Below, piece by piece: positions 29,801 through 41,957 of a stretch of 64,000 nt of DNA. Each line of letters opens with the position of its first letter. The stretch's first letter is position 1. The stretch is from the NCBI GenBank assembly GCA_023078555.1, contig CM041196.1, positions 1,798,001 to 1,862,000 on the forward strand, in the 5' to 3' direction. The translations under genes were made by a program, and so were the position numbers. Origin of the DNA: Ulva prolifera. Taxonomy: Eukaryota > Chlorophyta > Ulvophyceae > Ulvales > Ulvaceae. A model generated the notes under the pieces. The model searched no databases. It was not told the DNA's origin and worked only from the letters and a program-made list of their open reading frames with translations.

Positions 29801-31594
29801 AGCGGCCGGCGTGGGCGCGCAAGGAGTTTGTGCCGCGGGTGTGGTTCGACATGTCGGCGCGCACGACGCTCGCCCCGGACGCCCCCGGCATGCCCCCCCT
29901 CGCCGACCTCTGCGCCACCGTCTGCCTCTCTGAGGTGTGCGCGCCCCCTCAAACCACTCACACCCCCCGCTTCCTGCCATGGAGCTGTATGCTGCGTTAG
30001 GTCTCGGCTGTGGTGTGGGGAAACCCTCCACAAAGTTCCACATGGTAACCTGTGCTGTGTGACAGAGGGGTTCCTACGGTACTGCCTCCCTCTCCAATCG
30101 TGTTTTTTATAACGTACACCCAACTGCGACGGGCATAGCCATGCATAGAGGCAGCCCCGTAGAGCACAGCGGGGAGGGCCCTCCAGTTGGCGAGTAGAGC
30201 CTACTGCTGGCCCTGCTGTGCGCTCACGGCAGCATGCAGGGCGGCCGCCGACGCCGTCGCTGCACCATCACGCCCGATGACACGGCCGCAAGTGTGCCTG
30301 CAGAGTCGGCACGCGCTCGGTCAGTACTCCGCACCCCCGCCCGGGCGATGTCTCGATGTGACCCAGCACCAGTTCATGCACGCGGGCTTGCGTTGCAGTC
30401 GGGTGACCCTGGACTCACATGAGCATGTTGCTGCCCGCGCGTGCATCCTCGCTGCTCCTGCAGCGAGCCACCTGCCACAGAATCATCAGCAGTGCTCGGC
30501 AAGCTTTCCTGCAGTATGGGCATGGGCACACATCAACACATCGCAGAGCATGGATGTGCATCGCCTGCCATGTACGCTCTGCTGAGGGCGACAGTGTTGC
30601 AAACGAGATGCGGTAATTCCCATCAACTTTGCTGACAGGGCGGCAGCCGCGCATGACACGCGCTGTGTAGTAAGACGGCAGCCGGGTCGCAGCTCCACGT
30701 GTACCCTCACTCCAACGCTGTACCAGATACACAGCCACGCAGTGAACTCACAGGCCACGCAATAGAGCCGTCTGATTCGTATGATCATAACACATCGTGT
30801 CGGTGCAGGAAAAGGTGCGGGCGGTGCTCAAGACGGAGATGCACCCGCTGATGCGCGCCGCGGCGCTCACACACCGCTACAGCGGCTCTGACATCCTCGA
30901 GGTCTGCAAGCTCGCCGCTCGCGGCGCCGTGCTCGCCGAGATCTCGGCGCCCTCCCCCCCGGGCTCCCCCGTCTCCGCCTCCTCACGCACACCCCCCGCG
31001 TCGCCGCCCACCCCCGCACACGCATCTGTGGCAGTTCGGGGCGCTGGCAAGGATAGCATACTTGGCGTGGGGCGGGATTCAGTGGGAGAGCTGGAAGGAA
31101 GAGGGCACAGGGGGGCGGTGCCGTGCTCGGAGCCTGCAGCGGGGCCCGTGACCGAGGCAGTGCTGCTGCGATGCGTCAGTGAGGTATGCCCAATTGCCGT
31201 GGTCATCATTCTGCAAACATTCTGCACAGATGGGCTTGCTGGGTGACCCAACGGCGCTGCTCTGGAGTTTTCATGCTTCCATCGTAGTTTTGGGTGCTGG
31301 CAGCCTAGAGCTGCTGCTCCATTGTCTGATGCTGCTGGTCTCCTGTTTTGAGGCGATTTGTGCTGTCTGGCGCGAGAATTCATTTGGCTGGGTACCTTGG
31401 AAGTTGTATTGTGTTGACCGGTATATTGTCGATTGCATGCAAGAGTCTGTGGTGGATTCAGACCTCTGGTTTTGGACGATACATTTCAGCAGAAGCTTCA
31501 ACAACAACTTTTGCCAATCCGTCGTTGGACACAGCTGGCATTGCTGTTCGGTTCGAATGCCGTGGAGTCTATACGTGTCAGTGTATGCCTGTGA
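26836..31594 (+). CDS. Membrane-anchored AAA ATPase of the Msp1/ATAD1 family, six exons
   Basis: Exons 26836-26910, 27018-27386, 28889-29230, 29722-29934, 30809-31183 and 31490-31594 are all phase 0, giving about 492 residues. An N-terminal span (AVSAGVTLLCAYLSF) is followed by a basic stretch, as in Msp1. Then come the linker (LLPHQISCSLKDVAGADRIL), Walker A GPPGTGKT, the Msp1-like segment YIGDSERLTAGIFSLAVKF, Walker B VILFIDEVDALL, sensor-1 ATNKPH and the Arg-finger region IWRRFSSHF, and the SGSDILEVCKLAAR helix. The family pulls mislocalised tail-anchored proteins out of mitochondrial or peroxisomal membranes. Two odd insertions, in exon 4 and a Ser/Pro-rich part of exon 5, lengthen the C-terminal half. 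The last exon (QKLQQQLLPIRRWTQLALLF) is less sure; another frame there stays open to 31821. TGTAA at 31829 may be the poly(A) signal. Confidence 0.85.
27796..27910 (-). repeat. Dispersed repeat, copy 2, in an intron of the AAA gene
   Basis: The reverse complement of this stretch matches 15930-16030, including CGGAGTTGGCAATG and TACGGCTCAGTAAA. It lies in intron 2 of the Msp1/ATAD1-type gene, antisense to it. Confidence 0.55.
28224..28626 (+). repeat. 97-bp direct repeat inside an intron
   Basis: Bases about 28226-28322 and 28532-28626 are almost identical, from CATGCAGACTGTGTGGTATG to CATCCACTCCGGCACACGG, with one visible substitution (TTTGTG against TTTCTG). The copies are 306 bases apart in intron 2 of the AAA gene. 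High identity points to a recent segmental duplication or to two insertions of one element. Confidence 0.8.
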
Positions 31595-32016
31595 TCAAAG
31601 CTGATGCAGTCCCACATGCTGAGCCGGAGAATCAGTGTGATCAGCGGGTTGCACAACTGTTGGGGCGAATGCAGGTTAAAGCAGCAGCAAACACTGCACG
31701 CCATGACTACGCCAGCAGTGCGAATCCACGAGGTGATGAGGTAGGGAACCCAGAGCAAGCGTATGGTGATGTCTTGAGAATGCTCCAAGCCCTGGCCAAC
31801 TCGAGGAATGGGACCACCTAAAACAGCTTGTAACATGTCAGCAAGCGCACACAGCTTTGATTGATAGTTCTGGACTGTCAACCACTTTGCCTACTGGTTT
31901 TCTGGTTTACAGAAAACTGTGTTCACGCCCTTGTAAAAATATTCGAATGTCTCGAAAGAGAGCTAATCGGCTACACGCCCACTGCAACACGCACCGTTGA
32001 GCAGCGCAGGTTGCAA
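31595..32016. other. Convergent 3' ends of the AAA and thymidine kinase genes
   Basis: TGTAA on the plus strand at about 31829-31833 and TTACA (TGTAA on the minus strand) at about 31917-31921 are the expected algal poly(A) signals for the two converging genes. The region between is otherwise plain. Confidence 0.5.
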
Positions 32017-32748
32017 CTATATATCTTCACGTGACTTTCTCACTTTACTCAAGCTACGATAGTGTTTCCTGCACACAGGTTGATAGGCGTCCTTGCCGCC
32101 TACCAGCTGCTGATCATCGTTAGCGACCAGCCGGAGCGTAAACGGTGCCGGACGCTCACAAAAGCTGCATCTCGCCTTCAGCATCTGAACGCTATCGGCG
32201 TACGGCATTAGACGAACAATGTCCCCAAACATGTTTCTTTGAAAATCCCCATTCAAGCCAGCCACGACAACTGTCTTGCCCATGTCCTCAACAGCTTTGA
32301 GACAGAACGCCTGCAGATCTGGGAAAAACTGGGACTCGTCGACAGCAATGAAATCTATACTTTCCATATCTACTGGTGATGTATGTGGGTCAAGGAGCGG
32401 TAGTAGTTCCTGCACAGCGATAGCGGGGCGCGAATTACCATCGTGCGAAGCACAAATCGACGTGCCATATCTATTGTCAAGGGCGCTTGTCACGACGACT
32501 GCTCGCTTCCTAGATCTCTCTGCATCAGACACTGCCTCGAGCAGTGCTGTTGTTTTCCCAGCGAACATCGGACCCACTATTAAGCGCAGGTCCCCGGGTG
32601 CAGGCTGAGAAACGCAAGGCAGCTCTGCCTCCGACGACCTGAATCCTGAGCCAGACTCATAGCGTGCAGCAGATGTTGCAGCAGAAGTTTGTACTTGACG
32701 CTGATGCCGTTGTTTTGAAGGGCTGAGCGCTGGTTTGGCAGGGCTCAA
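32017..32748 (-). CDS. TK: Thymidine kinase (type II, TK1-like)
   Basis: A single exon of 243 codons. It phosphorylates thymidine to dTMP with ATP in the salvage pathway. The P-loop is GPMFAGKTTALL (residues about 58-69). The Walker-B-like DESQFF holds the catalytic Glu and the substrate-loop start. The lasso region has the four zinc ligands of the family (CSFCERP, then PVCRKHY, with His in the last ligand position). The first 50 residues are Ser/Ala/Gln-rich and extend beyond the usual start, so they may be an organelle-targeting peptide. The frame ends SKVRKSREDI-TGA. Lack of introns is unusual among neighbours but common for this short enzyme. TGTAA lies about 96 bases after the stop. Confidence 0.92.
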   Translation of the reverse strand: MSPAKPALSPSKQRHQRQVQTSAATSAARYESGSGFRSSEAELPCVSQPAPGDLRLIVGPMFAGKTTALLEAVSDAERSRKRAVVVTSALDNRYGTSICASHDGNSRPAIAVQELLPLLDPHTSPVDMESIDFIAVDESQFFPDLQAFCLKAVEDMGKTVVVAGLNGDFQRNMFGDIVRLMPYADSVQMLKARCSFCERPAPFTLRLVANDDQQLVGGKDAYQPVCRKHYRSLSKVRKSREDI

Positions 32749-33601
32749 CAGTCGCGTCGCTTTCGAGCCTGCAATTCAAACTGAACGTGGAGCGGAATAT
32801 CGTATCTTGCGGGAGATAGCGCATTCAGATGCATAATTCTGGGTCAGCTGCAGCATTGGCTCCAAAGGCCAGCTATTGCTAGAGACAGGCCAGTGCTGAC
32901 GGCGTTCGACTTGACATGGCGTTGCTGCTTGTCAAGGCGAGCTGACGCCCTCACAGAGTGATGAGATCCAGCATACCTGGACGAGTGATCTCCTGTAGGC
33001 CGTGGCTCAACATTCTCCAAACGCTAAAGTTTGTTACCCGCATTCGACGTTGTCACGGAAGTGCTGATCCCTCCATGGAGGCAGGACGAGGCAGCGGGTC
33101 AGAACAGAGACAAGTTGCACGTGAAGAAGGCAGCTGTATCATCGTTGATGTCTGTTTGAGCCCGGCGTCCCCATCCCAATGTTTGCTGATGATGCGCCAA
33201 GGTCGGCCTGTGACTTTTCGGCTGTTTTCTACGAAGAATGCATGCACGTTTCCCTTCTAGCCACTAGCCGAACAGGAAGGACCTGAGTAGGTCCATTGGA
33301 GCCACAGTCAGCGCTTGTCACCGAGCTCTGCAGAGCTCTGCGGTGCATGGTCGGCTGCGCACTTGCTTGCAGAAAGGTGTGCGTTGTCACATCTGCCTTC
33401 TGAGACACTGATGCGCAAGCGATGCCAGCTCCGCAGTTCAACAGTTGCTGTCCGGCCAGGCCTAGTAAGGAATGCGCGATGTTTACACATGGCTTGCACA
33501 GCGTGACGTCGGTATCGCCGAGCTGTCCTTTGAACAGACAACAAGGTTTCGATTGTGAGCTTTCTTCCGACTGAGATGAGATTCTGATACACGGGTGCCA
33601 T
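32749..33601. other. Gap between divergent genes; 5' exon of CSA probably here
   Basis: The thymidine kinase promoter and the missing first exon of the CSA gene should lie here. No ATG frame could be joined in phase to the first WD-repeat exon. Several short open frames are present on both strands without support. Confidence 0.4.
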
Positions 33602-36600
33602 GCCAAGTCGTCATCCACTGTGGTGCGCAGGCTGACGCAGTTGAAAGCAGACAGCAGCCGGCAGCTGCGATCTCAAGCTGGAGGAGGCATAACATGTGTC
33701 TCTTTGGACCGCGCTGAAGGCCGATTTGCTCTTGCTTCGTCACAAGATGGCTCGCTTCAGTGCTTCGATTTGTTTGCCGCGGTACGGTGCCCGGAGTGCC
33801 GCGACCACAGACAACTTCTTTCGACAGAGCAGCCTTCGTGAGCTGCTCAGTCTGAGTGCTTGCGAAGTGAGTGGTCTGATCACGTGAACCCGCTGTCCGC
33901 GAGTTGTGCCTGTGTCAGCACGGTGGCAAGCATCATGAACATGTTTCCCGTGGTCGAACTGACGCATGAGCTGTTGATCGAACAAATTTGATTTCCCCTG
34001 TCTCGTATTCCACGCTTCGTGGCCAAGTGCGTGAAATCGAGCCCTGCTGCAGCACTCCCCGAACATGCAAGGTCCGGTTCTTGAAATTGCGCCTCGAGGC
34101 TCCAGCGGTCACAAAGCCTCTGCAACTGCGGTAGACTGGTTTCCAACCGACAGCGGAGCGTTCCTGTCGGTGTCCAAGGACTGCTCAGCGAAATTGTGGG
34201 ATCCGAATGCGTCTGCTCTCGTGGCGGAGTTTGCAACAGCCACTCCAGCGTACACCATGCGTATGGCTCCCGCCACGCAACCGATGGCCGCGGTGGGATG
34301 CGAAGATGGGTGCATACGTCTCGTAGATGTCGCTGCAGGCGTCACTTGCAACACATTGATGGGTACGCATGCTTACATGCTGCCACTACTCCAAACAGGC
34401 ACTAGGTCAGACCTGTCTGAGGCTGAGACCTGGGCACGTGAGGCAGGCCATGAAGGCCCCAATCTTGAATCCCTGTCGTGTCTTCATCGGAGCCCACAAA
34501 TCTGATCGCGCATGCACTGCTTCGGAGCGGACGTGCAGAGTGTGCAGCAGTGATCAACACAAATTCCCAGACACTGTCTGTAGATCTCAGATAGGCTCAG
34601 GTGGACCTGTTTTCCACCCCTGCGGCTCTCAGCGTCGAACCCGTGTGGCGGTGCAGGGTATGGCGGACCGGTGCTGAGCGTCGCATGGTGCGGCGTCAAC
34701 GAGCATCAGCTGGTGGGGGGCGATTCGACGGGGGAGCTGAGGCTGTGGGACATCCGCCGCGCCGGCACCGTGCACACGTTCGACCAGCACGACGCCGACG
34801 ACCCCGGCAGCGACGGCGGCTCTGACGGGGAGTCCGATCATGGGGAGGGCGAGGGGGAGGGCAGGTACGGCGCCGGCCCACATCACGTGGTTGATCGAGA
34901 TTTGCTGAAGTGTTTGTCGCACCGAGCACACAGGTCATTGGTGTAGGGCACGTGACCCACAAACGTGAACCTTGCATATGGATATTATCTTGCTAGCAGA
35001 ACGGCCGTGTTGCATGTCTGTGCAAGGCTTGACTTCGGTCCACCAGCGCCAGCCGGACCCAGATGTGTGTCTGAAAGCAAGCCAAAACAGGCTCGGCAAA
35101 TGCAGCTTCAAATGCTGGTGACTACGTCGACTTTCTGCTGAGAAGCGAGTCAACGGGTGGCTCTGCGGTGGCGCTGCCCTTGTCCTCTCAGAGGTGGCGG
35201 GGCCACACTGCGGCCCTCGCTGGAGGACACATGACCACGACGGGGGGATGCGGTCTGCGTCTGCTTTGTCAGTGACGAGTCGTGAGCATACCATGTCTGG
35301 ACAAAACAATCAAGCACTGTTTGAGAGTCGACTCGGGCGTGTGCAGGGCGACTGCGCCGGGGGGCCACCGGATCCTCGGCAGCGTGGCCACAGGCGGCCG
35401 CGCACACGACCGCGCCGTCACGGGCCTGCTCCAGACGCCCGACGGCAAGGCGTGGGTGTCGGCGGGGGCGGACCAGGCGGTGCGGGTGTGGAACGTCGCC
35501 ACGCGCCGCAACACCCTGCGCCGCTTCCCCGGCGCGTTCAACAGCACCTCGGGCCCCCGCCAGATTGCCACTGACGACCGCGGCCAGGTGCGTGACCTCC
35601 CCTCCCCCCCCATTAGTGTTTGGGGTGATGTCCGAGTATCCCCGTCTGCTGCCGCATGGCCGCTCCCACTGTGACCAGACTTATTTGCATTGAGGGGGCT
35701 CTGCTGCCCGGCCCCATGCATGCCGTGTACACGGGGGTGACGTCGTGAGGCGAAGTCGTTGCGAAGAGCGTGCTGCGTGCTGTGTGGTGCCGCCCGCCCA
35801 GAGCCAGGATGCAGAGACCGGGCCGCGTGACTACGTCGTGCATGTGAGCTGGGAGGCCACTGTGAGCAGAGTGTTGCCCTTCACTCCCTGCGAGGCCACG
35901 GGACCTGCTCCAGCAAGGGTGCGGACTGATGTGGGCTTCCATGCACCGTGTGGCATGCATGGGCATGCATGCGTGCGGGAGAATCCCGCCTCGCAGCCGT
36001 GCCCGCCTTCAGTTCGCCTGCAATAAACTCAAACCTGTAGATGTGTGCGAATCGGTCCGGGCGAGACTATGTATGCGCTCAGGCAGGCATCACCTGGCTG
36101 AGGGGTGTCCAGCAGCGCTGGTTGTGGCAATCCAGTGGTATAGCGGTCATATCACTGGATTGCCACACTGGTAGGGGGCCAGCACACATGGCCACTTGCA
36201 TGTCATGCATTGCATGTTCATGTTGCTTTGCATTGGGCTCAGCAGCAGCGCTGCCATGGCCTGCTGGGCCTTAAAGCATGAATTGATGCTCTACAGGTGC
36301 TCTACTTTCCCTCCGGCTCCGTGGTGACATGCTACAACCTCGCGAGTGGCCAGAAGTGCGCCGACATGCGTGGCCACCTCGCCACCATCAACGCCGCCGC
36401 CTGGAGCACCCGCCTCTGCGCGCTCATCACCGGCAGCACCGACAAACAGTTGCTCATCTCCAGCGTTCCAGAACGTTCCGGAGACGTGTGTGCTGGCGGC
36501 GACGGCGCGGCGGACGGCTCCGAGGCCGATGCATGGAGCGACGATGACGTTGCGCGGTGGGACGCGGCTCCGGACCGCGAGGGGGACGGCGCGGGCGTGT

Positions 36601-36881
36601 CGGTGTTTTCCGGGGCGCGGCGAGCGGTCATGCCGCCCGGAATACAGGCCGGCACGGGCCGCGAGCTACAGGTGGAGGCGGAACGGGGGCTGGCGGACCG
36701 GCAGCAGCGGGGAGGCGCACGGGGTGGGCGAGGGGGGCCTGGGAGGGGGGGGCTTGGGGTGGCCGGGGGGGTCGGGGTCGGGAGGCGAGCGCAGCATGCC
36801 AGCGCGCGAATCACGCGGATCGCCACGCAGCTGGTGCGCAGGCTCTCGCGGCACGCGCCGCAGGATGATACGACAAGCTGA
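33602..36881 (+). CDS. ERCC8: CSA/ERCC8-type WD40 protein of transcription-coupled repair, five exons (5' end incomplete)
   Basis: Exons about 33602-33781, 34053-34362, 34657-34864, 35347-35587 and 36297-36881 join in phase (0, 1, 2, 0). Landmarks match human CSA in order: GGGITCVSLDRAEGRFALAS (HGGGINTLDI), ATAVDWFPTDSGAFLSVSKD (VETVQWYPHDTG), LRLWDIRRAGTVHTFDQHD (KLWDVRRASGCLITLDQHN), AHDRAVTGLLQTPDGKAW (AHNGKVNGLCFTSDG), RNTLRRF, VLYFPSGSVVTCYNL (VFVPYGSTIAVYTV) and the C-terminal DAWSDDD (DAWSSSDEE). The protein is the substrate receptor of a CUL4-DDB1 ubiquitin ligase acting when RNA polymerase II stalls at lesions. Oddities are an acidic Gly/Asp/Glu insert after the DQHD motif and a Gly/Arg-rich tail of about 130 residues. 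Intron 4 hosts a 45-bp fold-back element. The start codon was not found. Confidence 0.85.
36118..36172. mobile_element. 45-bp fold-back element with 5-bp target duplication (copy 2)
   Basis: The element (36123-36167) has arms TGTGGCAATCCAGTGGTAT and ATATCACTGGATTGCCACA, 19 pairs with one G-T, around the loop AGCGGTC. CTGGT lies directly on both sides. Compared with copy 1 at 6788-6832, both are 45 bp, share CCAGTGGTA-AGCGGTC, and differ at three stem positions where both partners changed together. It lies in intron 4 of the CSA gene. Confidence 0.75.
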
Positions 36882-38239
36882 GGTGGTGGGGGGACGGGGG
36901 TTGCAGCAGTGGTTGCTTCGTCGTGTGTCTCTGCACACACGTCGTGTGTCTCTGCACATGCATCCAGCTCATGCATATGTCTTCAGGGAAGCAGAGGTTG
37001 TCGAGTTCCAAGGCGGCAGCCGGTGCACTGCTGCATGAAGCAGAGGTCTGAAGGCCTTGCAGGATCGGCAGCAATATACCTCCCCGCCTCCCCCCCCAGA
37101 CGCCGGCGATCATTGCATTTCATGCGGCAGCACACTAGTGCTCTATCGCTGCCATTCAGCCTCGCATCAAACGCCTGGTATCCTGGCCCTCTTCCTGAGA
37201 CGACCTCGTTACTGTTGAGGCGCCTCAAAGGCCACTACATAGGTGCGCGATCTAACGCGGCGAGCTCTGCAAGGCAGCTTGTGATCCGCAATGTTAATGG
37301 CAGGCTGGCAGTTGATGGCAACGCCTCGCTGTCAGAGAGGACACTTCAATCTCTGCCAGAGATCCCGTAGCTTGCTTAAACAGCAACTCCAGGGTAGATG
37401 ACACCGGCTGCTGCGGGCTGCTGACGAACCGTATTGATAGAGATAGCACAATCATGAGATGGCGAGATGGTGAGGCTGGCGTGAGTCGGGGTGTTGTTGT
37501 GCAGGGGGGCATGGAGGGAGGGTGAGCAGGGACACGCGGAGGCTGAGGCTGCGGAGATGCCCAGGCCATGAAGCACTAAATGTGCACATGCTCAAGAAGA
37601 TAAACTGATACTCCAGCGAAAAAACCCGTAGCCTCCAAGTTTTTAACTGCACTGTGCGATTGACCGTATCTAGTGCAACCAAGACCTCGCTGAAAGTGGC
37701 TTGTCAAAGCAGGACAAGATGCTCGTAGAGTGGTGCACACACAGCGTGAAGCTCATTCGCATCTGCTGCTTGTTCTTGGTGTTCACACAAACGGGGCCGG
37801 CTGCCGTCTCATCTTTCTCAGGTTCACGTCGCTGATACGTTCGATGTACACACTCTTTGGCTTCGTCGTCTGAGGGAGAGCTGCGGCTAACGCAGGCGCC
37901 TTGTGCTGGGTTTGACAAGCATGTGTAACTCACACCCGCGGCCACCTGCCTCCTCGCTGTTGTCCTTGTAGCACACCCACGGCGACACAGCAGCCTCATC
38001 AGCTGCCGCATGGATGACCCGCGCAGCTTCCGCAGCCTTCGCTTTGCGCTCATGCCACCGCACATGGCATACAACAGTCCACAGCATGCTGATAGCGAAC
38101 TGTATCTGAAAGCAACAGAAAAAGAAAAGCGTCATCCGCCTCACCATTCCGTACGCAGCGGCCCTCGGCCCAACTGCCATCGCAACAACCCCTACCCCCT
38201 GGCAACCCTCAAGGGCTGTCGCTTACCGCCGCGGCTTAC
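36882..38239 (-). other. Possible further exons of a minus-strand gene; a tandem repeat
   Basis: On the minus strand a strong pyrimidine-rich acceptor (TTGCTTTCAG) at about 38110 precedes an open stretch containing FAISMLWTVVCHVRWHERKA and AARVIHAAADEAAVSPW. Another open stretch at about 37620-37690 reads VALDTVNRTVQLKTWRLRVF. They may be 3' exons of the gene at 38240-40013, but phases did not all agree. Bases 37941-37977 resemble the family 1 retroposon tail. A 21-bp unit is repeated twice at about 36919-36960. Confidence 0.3.
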
Positions 38240-40013
38240 CCCTACTATTCCACCGCTCATAGTGCCCGTGCTGCCCCCACAGCGCTCGCAGCACCGCCTC
38301 TGCACGGGCAACGCCCTCCTTGCACACCCATCCCAAGCACAGCATGGACCGCACGAAGCAGTCCTCTTCGTCGGTCCCCTGCCCACGGTACACAAGCACG
38401 CTACTCATGTCAGTCGATTGAGACAGCGCACGCGGCCTGAGCTGTCCGATAACGGCGGGGGCGGCGCCCTTCAGCGGCCCTGGCAGCGGGTCGTATACAA
38501 GCAAGCGGCCGGCGTGCCGCGGCTGCCCCTGCAGACGCACAAACACGAGGGTGCGCCCGTCGAACTGCGCCCGGGAGCCCTCCGCCCGTCGCACCGACAT
38601 CTCGAGCAGCCCGACCCCTGCATCGGCGGATTTGATGTAGAGGCCAGCCGCCGCCTTCCACCGCTGCACGGCGCCCGGTGCTGCGCCGTGGCTGACATAC
38701 ACGCCCCCAACGTGTACATGCTCCCGCTCTGTGGAGGGTAGAGCAGCGCCTGCTTGCTGCAGCGCCTCGTTCAACGCTGCATCCGCCCGGCGGTGGTCGA
38801 CCGGGTTGGCAGTGGGGCGGTGCAGAGCCTGCGCTGCGGTGTACGCGCTGATTGGCGCCGCGCGTGCCGCCGTCGTGTAGACGCTGACGTCGGACAGCAG
38901 CCGCCGCACAACGCGCTCGCGCGGCTGCTGCGTGCGCGCGACCACGGCGTCGAGCTCTTCGCGTAGCGCCCTCTGGACATGCGCGATGCGTGCGCCCCCC
39001 AGCCGCTGCACCCACTTGCACAGGTGCACTGCGCAGCTGGTGCCCGCATCGAGGCTGAGCCCCTCTCCAAGTCCCTCCGCACAGAAGCCGCAGCTCACCC
39101 CCAGGCGCTCGTGCAGCCGCTCTGCGAGCATCTGCAATGGCGCGGCGATGTGCTCCCGGTTGGCGCCGTGCGTCGGCAGCTCGGTGACGAACAGATCGGA
39201 GGTTGGCATGCTGCGCCTCTCGGCTGTGTGCTGCTGCGTGGCTGCCGTGACCTGCTTGTGGCGCAGCCAGTCCGTCCAGTACCTCGCTTGTTGGCGGTTG
39301 GCCATGCGGGCATGCACCGTGTCGGCACAGGCGACCAGTTCCCGCAGGCCGTGCGTTGTCCGGAGCGCCTCGTCCCCCTTCATGGCACACTCCCGCCCGC
39401 ACTCGTGGAACACGAGTGTGTGCCGCTCCCGCATGTACTGCAGTAGGTAGACGTGGACCGCCCCGCCTTCATGGGGTCGTGAATTGCCGGTGCTCGTGTC
39501 GCACGCAGTGACCTCCAGCACGGCGACTGCGGACGGCATCCCGCTGCAGATTACTGAAATCACCCACGCACAGATGGGCCCTCCGCAGCGGGAGTACGTG
39601 TCCGCGATGACCTTGTGCCACATGTACCCCTTCCGAGAGTCCCTGGCGTGGCAGAGCAGCGGCGCGTGGATGTCGTGGCGCCGGAGCTCTGCTAGCAGGC
39701 CGCCGATGCTGGTGGGTCTGGTTGGGAGGGCGAGCTCGGCCTCACTCCGCAACAGAATGCAGTCGTACTCTAGGGCCCCGATGCCCGCCGACACCGCGCG
39801 GTGGACGACAGGCTCGATGTCGGACAATTGCGTGGGATGCATGATCATGATGAATGCGGCTGTGGGGCTGCGGGGCCCACCGGGGTCGGTTGGGAGGGCT
39901 GGCAGCACTCCGGCCTTCGGCATCGCTGGCTCTATCTCCCAGGAGTCGTTCAAATGCTTGTAGATCTTGAACGACATGCCTATGCCGTGCATGGGGTGGA
40001 TCCTGCAAGTCAT
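38240..40013 (-). CDS. Large uncharacterised protein-coding exon (about 590 codons)
   Basis: One open frame covers 1.77 kb. It either starts at ATG 40013 or is an internal exon beginning after the TTGCAG acceptor at 40003, and it may end at a GTAAGC donor at 38239 rather than at the TAA at 38223. The sequence is Ala/Arg-rich with Cys-containing blocks (GVSCGFCAEGLGEGLSLDAG, TSCAVHLCKWVQRLG) and a His/Cys block (LVFHECGRECAMKG). There is no membrane span or signal peptide. I recognise no family: the C-terminal Cys/Gly-Trp segments recalled Ufm1-type proteases, but the catalytic pattern is absent. The opposite strand is also open over part of it because of high GC. Confidence 0.6.
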
Positions 40014-41957
40014 CACAAAGGATTGGTACCTCTTCAGAAGGACAATACATAAATGGGCTCAGGTCATCATGAGCACATGGCAGAGCAGTAAAATAATTGC
40101 TTAGTCAGAGGAAACGATCCAATAATTCATGCCGCCCATGCAACACAGAGAAAATGACACAGCAAGGCACGCTGCCGAAACATCTACGCATGTTGAAATA
40201 CCGCCAGCATTCTACCATCACACCAGTGCGAGACTGCTCCCTCTGCAATGTTTATTGCTCGAGACTGACTGCTCTACACGAACGCAACACTTGCACCTCT
40301 GGAGACCTCTAGAAGAGATTCGAATTGCTACAATTATACTGCAGAAGACACACATGGATCTAGACATAGACAGCATCGCTGCTGGATACGTACCGTATGT
40401 TGTCCATGACTGCTCATGTCACATCTGTCCATGTCGCGGTTCAGTCCGTGTCGGAAAACCGACCGCCTGCATCACCGAAGACAACGCTAACTGACACGAT
40501 GCACTCTTGAAGTGTGACTAGATGTAGGTGCGCCCATCATTATTGTAGAGGGAGGCAGCTGCGCCGCTCGCACGCATTCACAAGATCGCATCCTCGCTGC
40601 TGTACCCACACGGCGCTCGCAATGGTTACACCCTCGCGCAGCACGTGGCAAGACCAACATATGTGTCTGCGCCAAATCTCGGCGGCAGTCTTCATGCGCC
40701 TGGCCTTGACCGCGTGACCGTGGGCCAGCACTTGCGAAACCAGCGTGGCGTTGGGGGACCTGCAATTGCAGAACCAGACACAGCAGGGAGTCAACAGATG
40801 GCAGTGCCGAGTAACGACGGTGCGGCAACCATCATCCCTAGTCCTTCACATCTAGCCTCGCGGTGTGCCTTGCATACGCGGAGACACAGTTGCATGTCTG
40901 AACCTGTGAACTGCTTCAGCACGGCATCGCGGCCTCGCCGGCGTCACGCACGCACAGTTCGGTACTCCACTGTTAGTCCGTTCGTATTAAATGTGTTCTG
41001 TAGCGCTGACGGCGCGCCTCCGCAGGTACACGGGCCTGCCAGCCAGCCACTCGCTCCGCTCAGGTCAACGCTGCATCTCCCCACGCGGAACAACGTGCAC
41101 TGGTGAGCTGTCACACAGAAAGTAGGATACATTTCAAGCCGGAACAATGATTGTGGGTGTCTGCTGCGAAGACGCCCAGCGTTGCAGCCACAACTGGAGA
41201 TACTGATCGTACGCCGGCAATACCACCGCACACAGCCACGTTGCCTCAAACATGCACCTCTCGTTGAACACAGTTCTTTCCATTCAGGAGAATGTGGGGC
41301 CGTTTCAGCCACAGCTTGCCACCTCACATGCTGCTGGCTTTTGGCTGCGTCTAGATCTGGAACAATGAAGGCTGCCACCAACACCCACGTCTCGCCTTCT
41401 CGCTGGATATCAGGATGCAGGATGTGAACGTAGCGGAGCGGCGTAGGCAGAGTAGCATAGGAGATCATGTAGCCACGATTCATTGTCTCCAATCGTCTAC
41501 ACGAACCACCACGGTATACCAAGCTCACGGCACACTCCATGTGTGCCCAGACTCGCGGCTTCACTTCTTACCAATACGTCTGTTTTCAGCCTCCTCACTG
41601 GCATACTGGGCTCCTGCGTCCCCTTATGCAGGCACACTGACCTCCCGACCTACAGAGATGTGTACCTGGTGACAGATGCTAGCTGCTTCATGGAATGGTG
41701 GCATACAGTACACTTGTCGCATACTCTATACTTGAGGTGGCATGTCAAATGGCATAACAGAATCTGTCCTGCATATTCCTGGGCAACATGGCGGGACTCC
41801 GCACTGTACAACGTCTGGACACTGGGTCATGGCAGAGACCCAGCAAACGTCTTGTGCCATTTGAGATTCAGTGGAACATCCACACTTACATGTTCCACCG
41901 TTCTCCATTCATCAGTCTCTGTGCCAGACATCGAGCACGTTCCCGATGTCACACCAG
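40014..41957. other. Region of uncertain coding content between two genes
   Basis: It should contain the 5' parts of the minus-strand gene at 38240-40013 and of the plus-strand gene at 41958. No exon could be placed by phase. TTTATTGCTCGA occurs at about 40249 and, with one change, in the ORF at 22241-22549. Confidence 0.35.

Noticed and set aside
38410-39402. 330-codon Arg/Ala-rich minus-strand frame
   Set aside because: It is a frame-shifted shadow of the 590-codon ORF, with biased Arg/Ala/Gly composition.
38240-40013. Ufm1-specific protease (UFSP2) identity for the large minus-strand ORF
   Set aside because: The expected Gly-Trp-Gly-Cys catalytic motif and downstream Asp/His are absent; only general Cys/Gly resemblance was seen.
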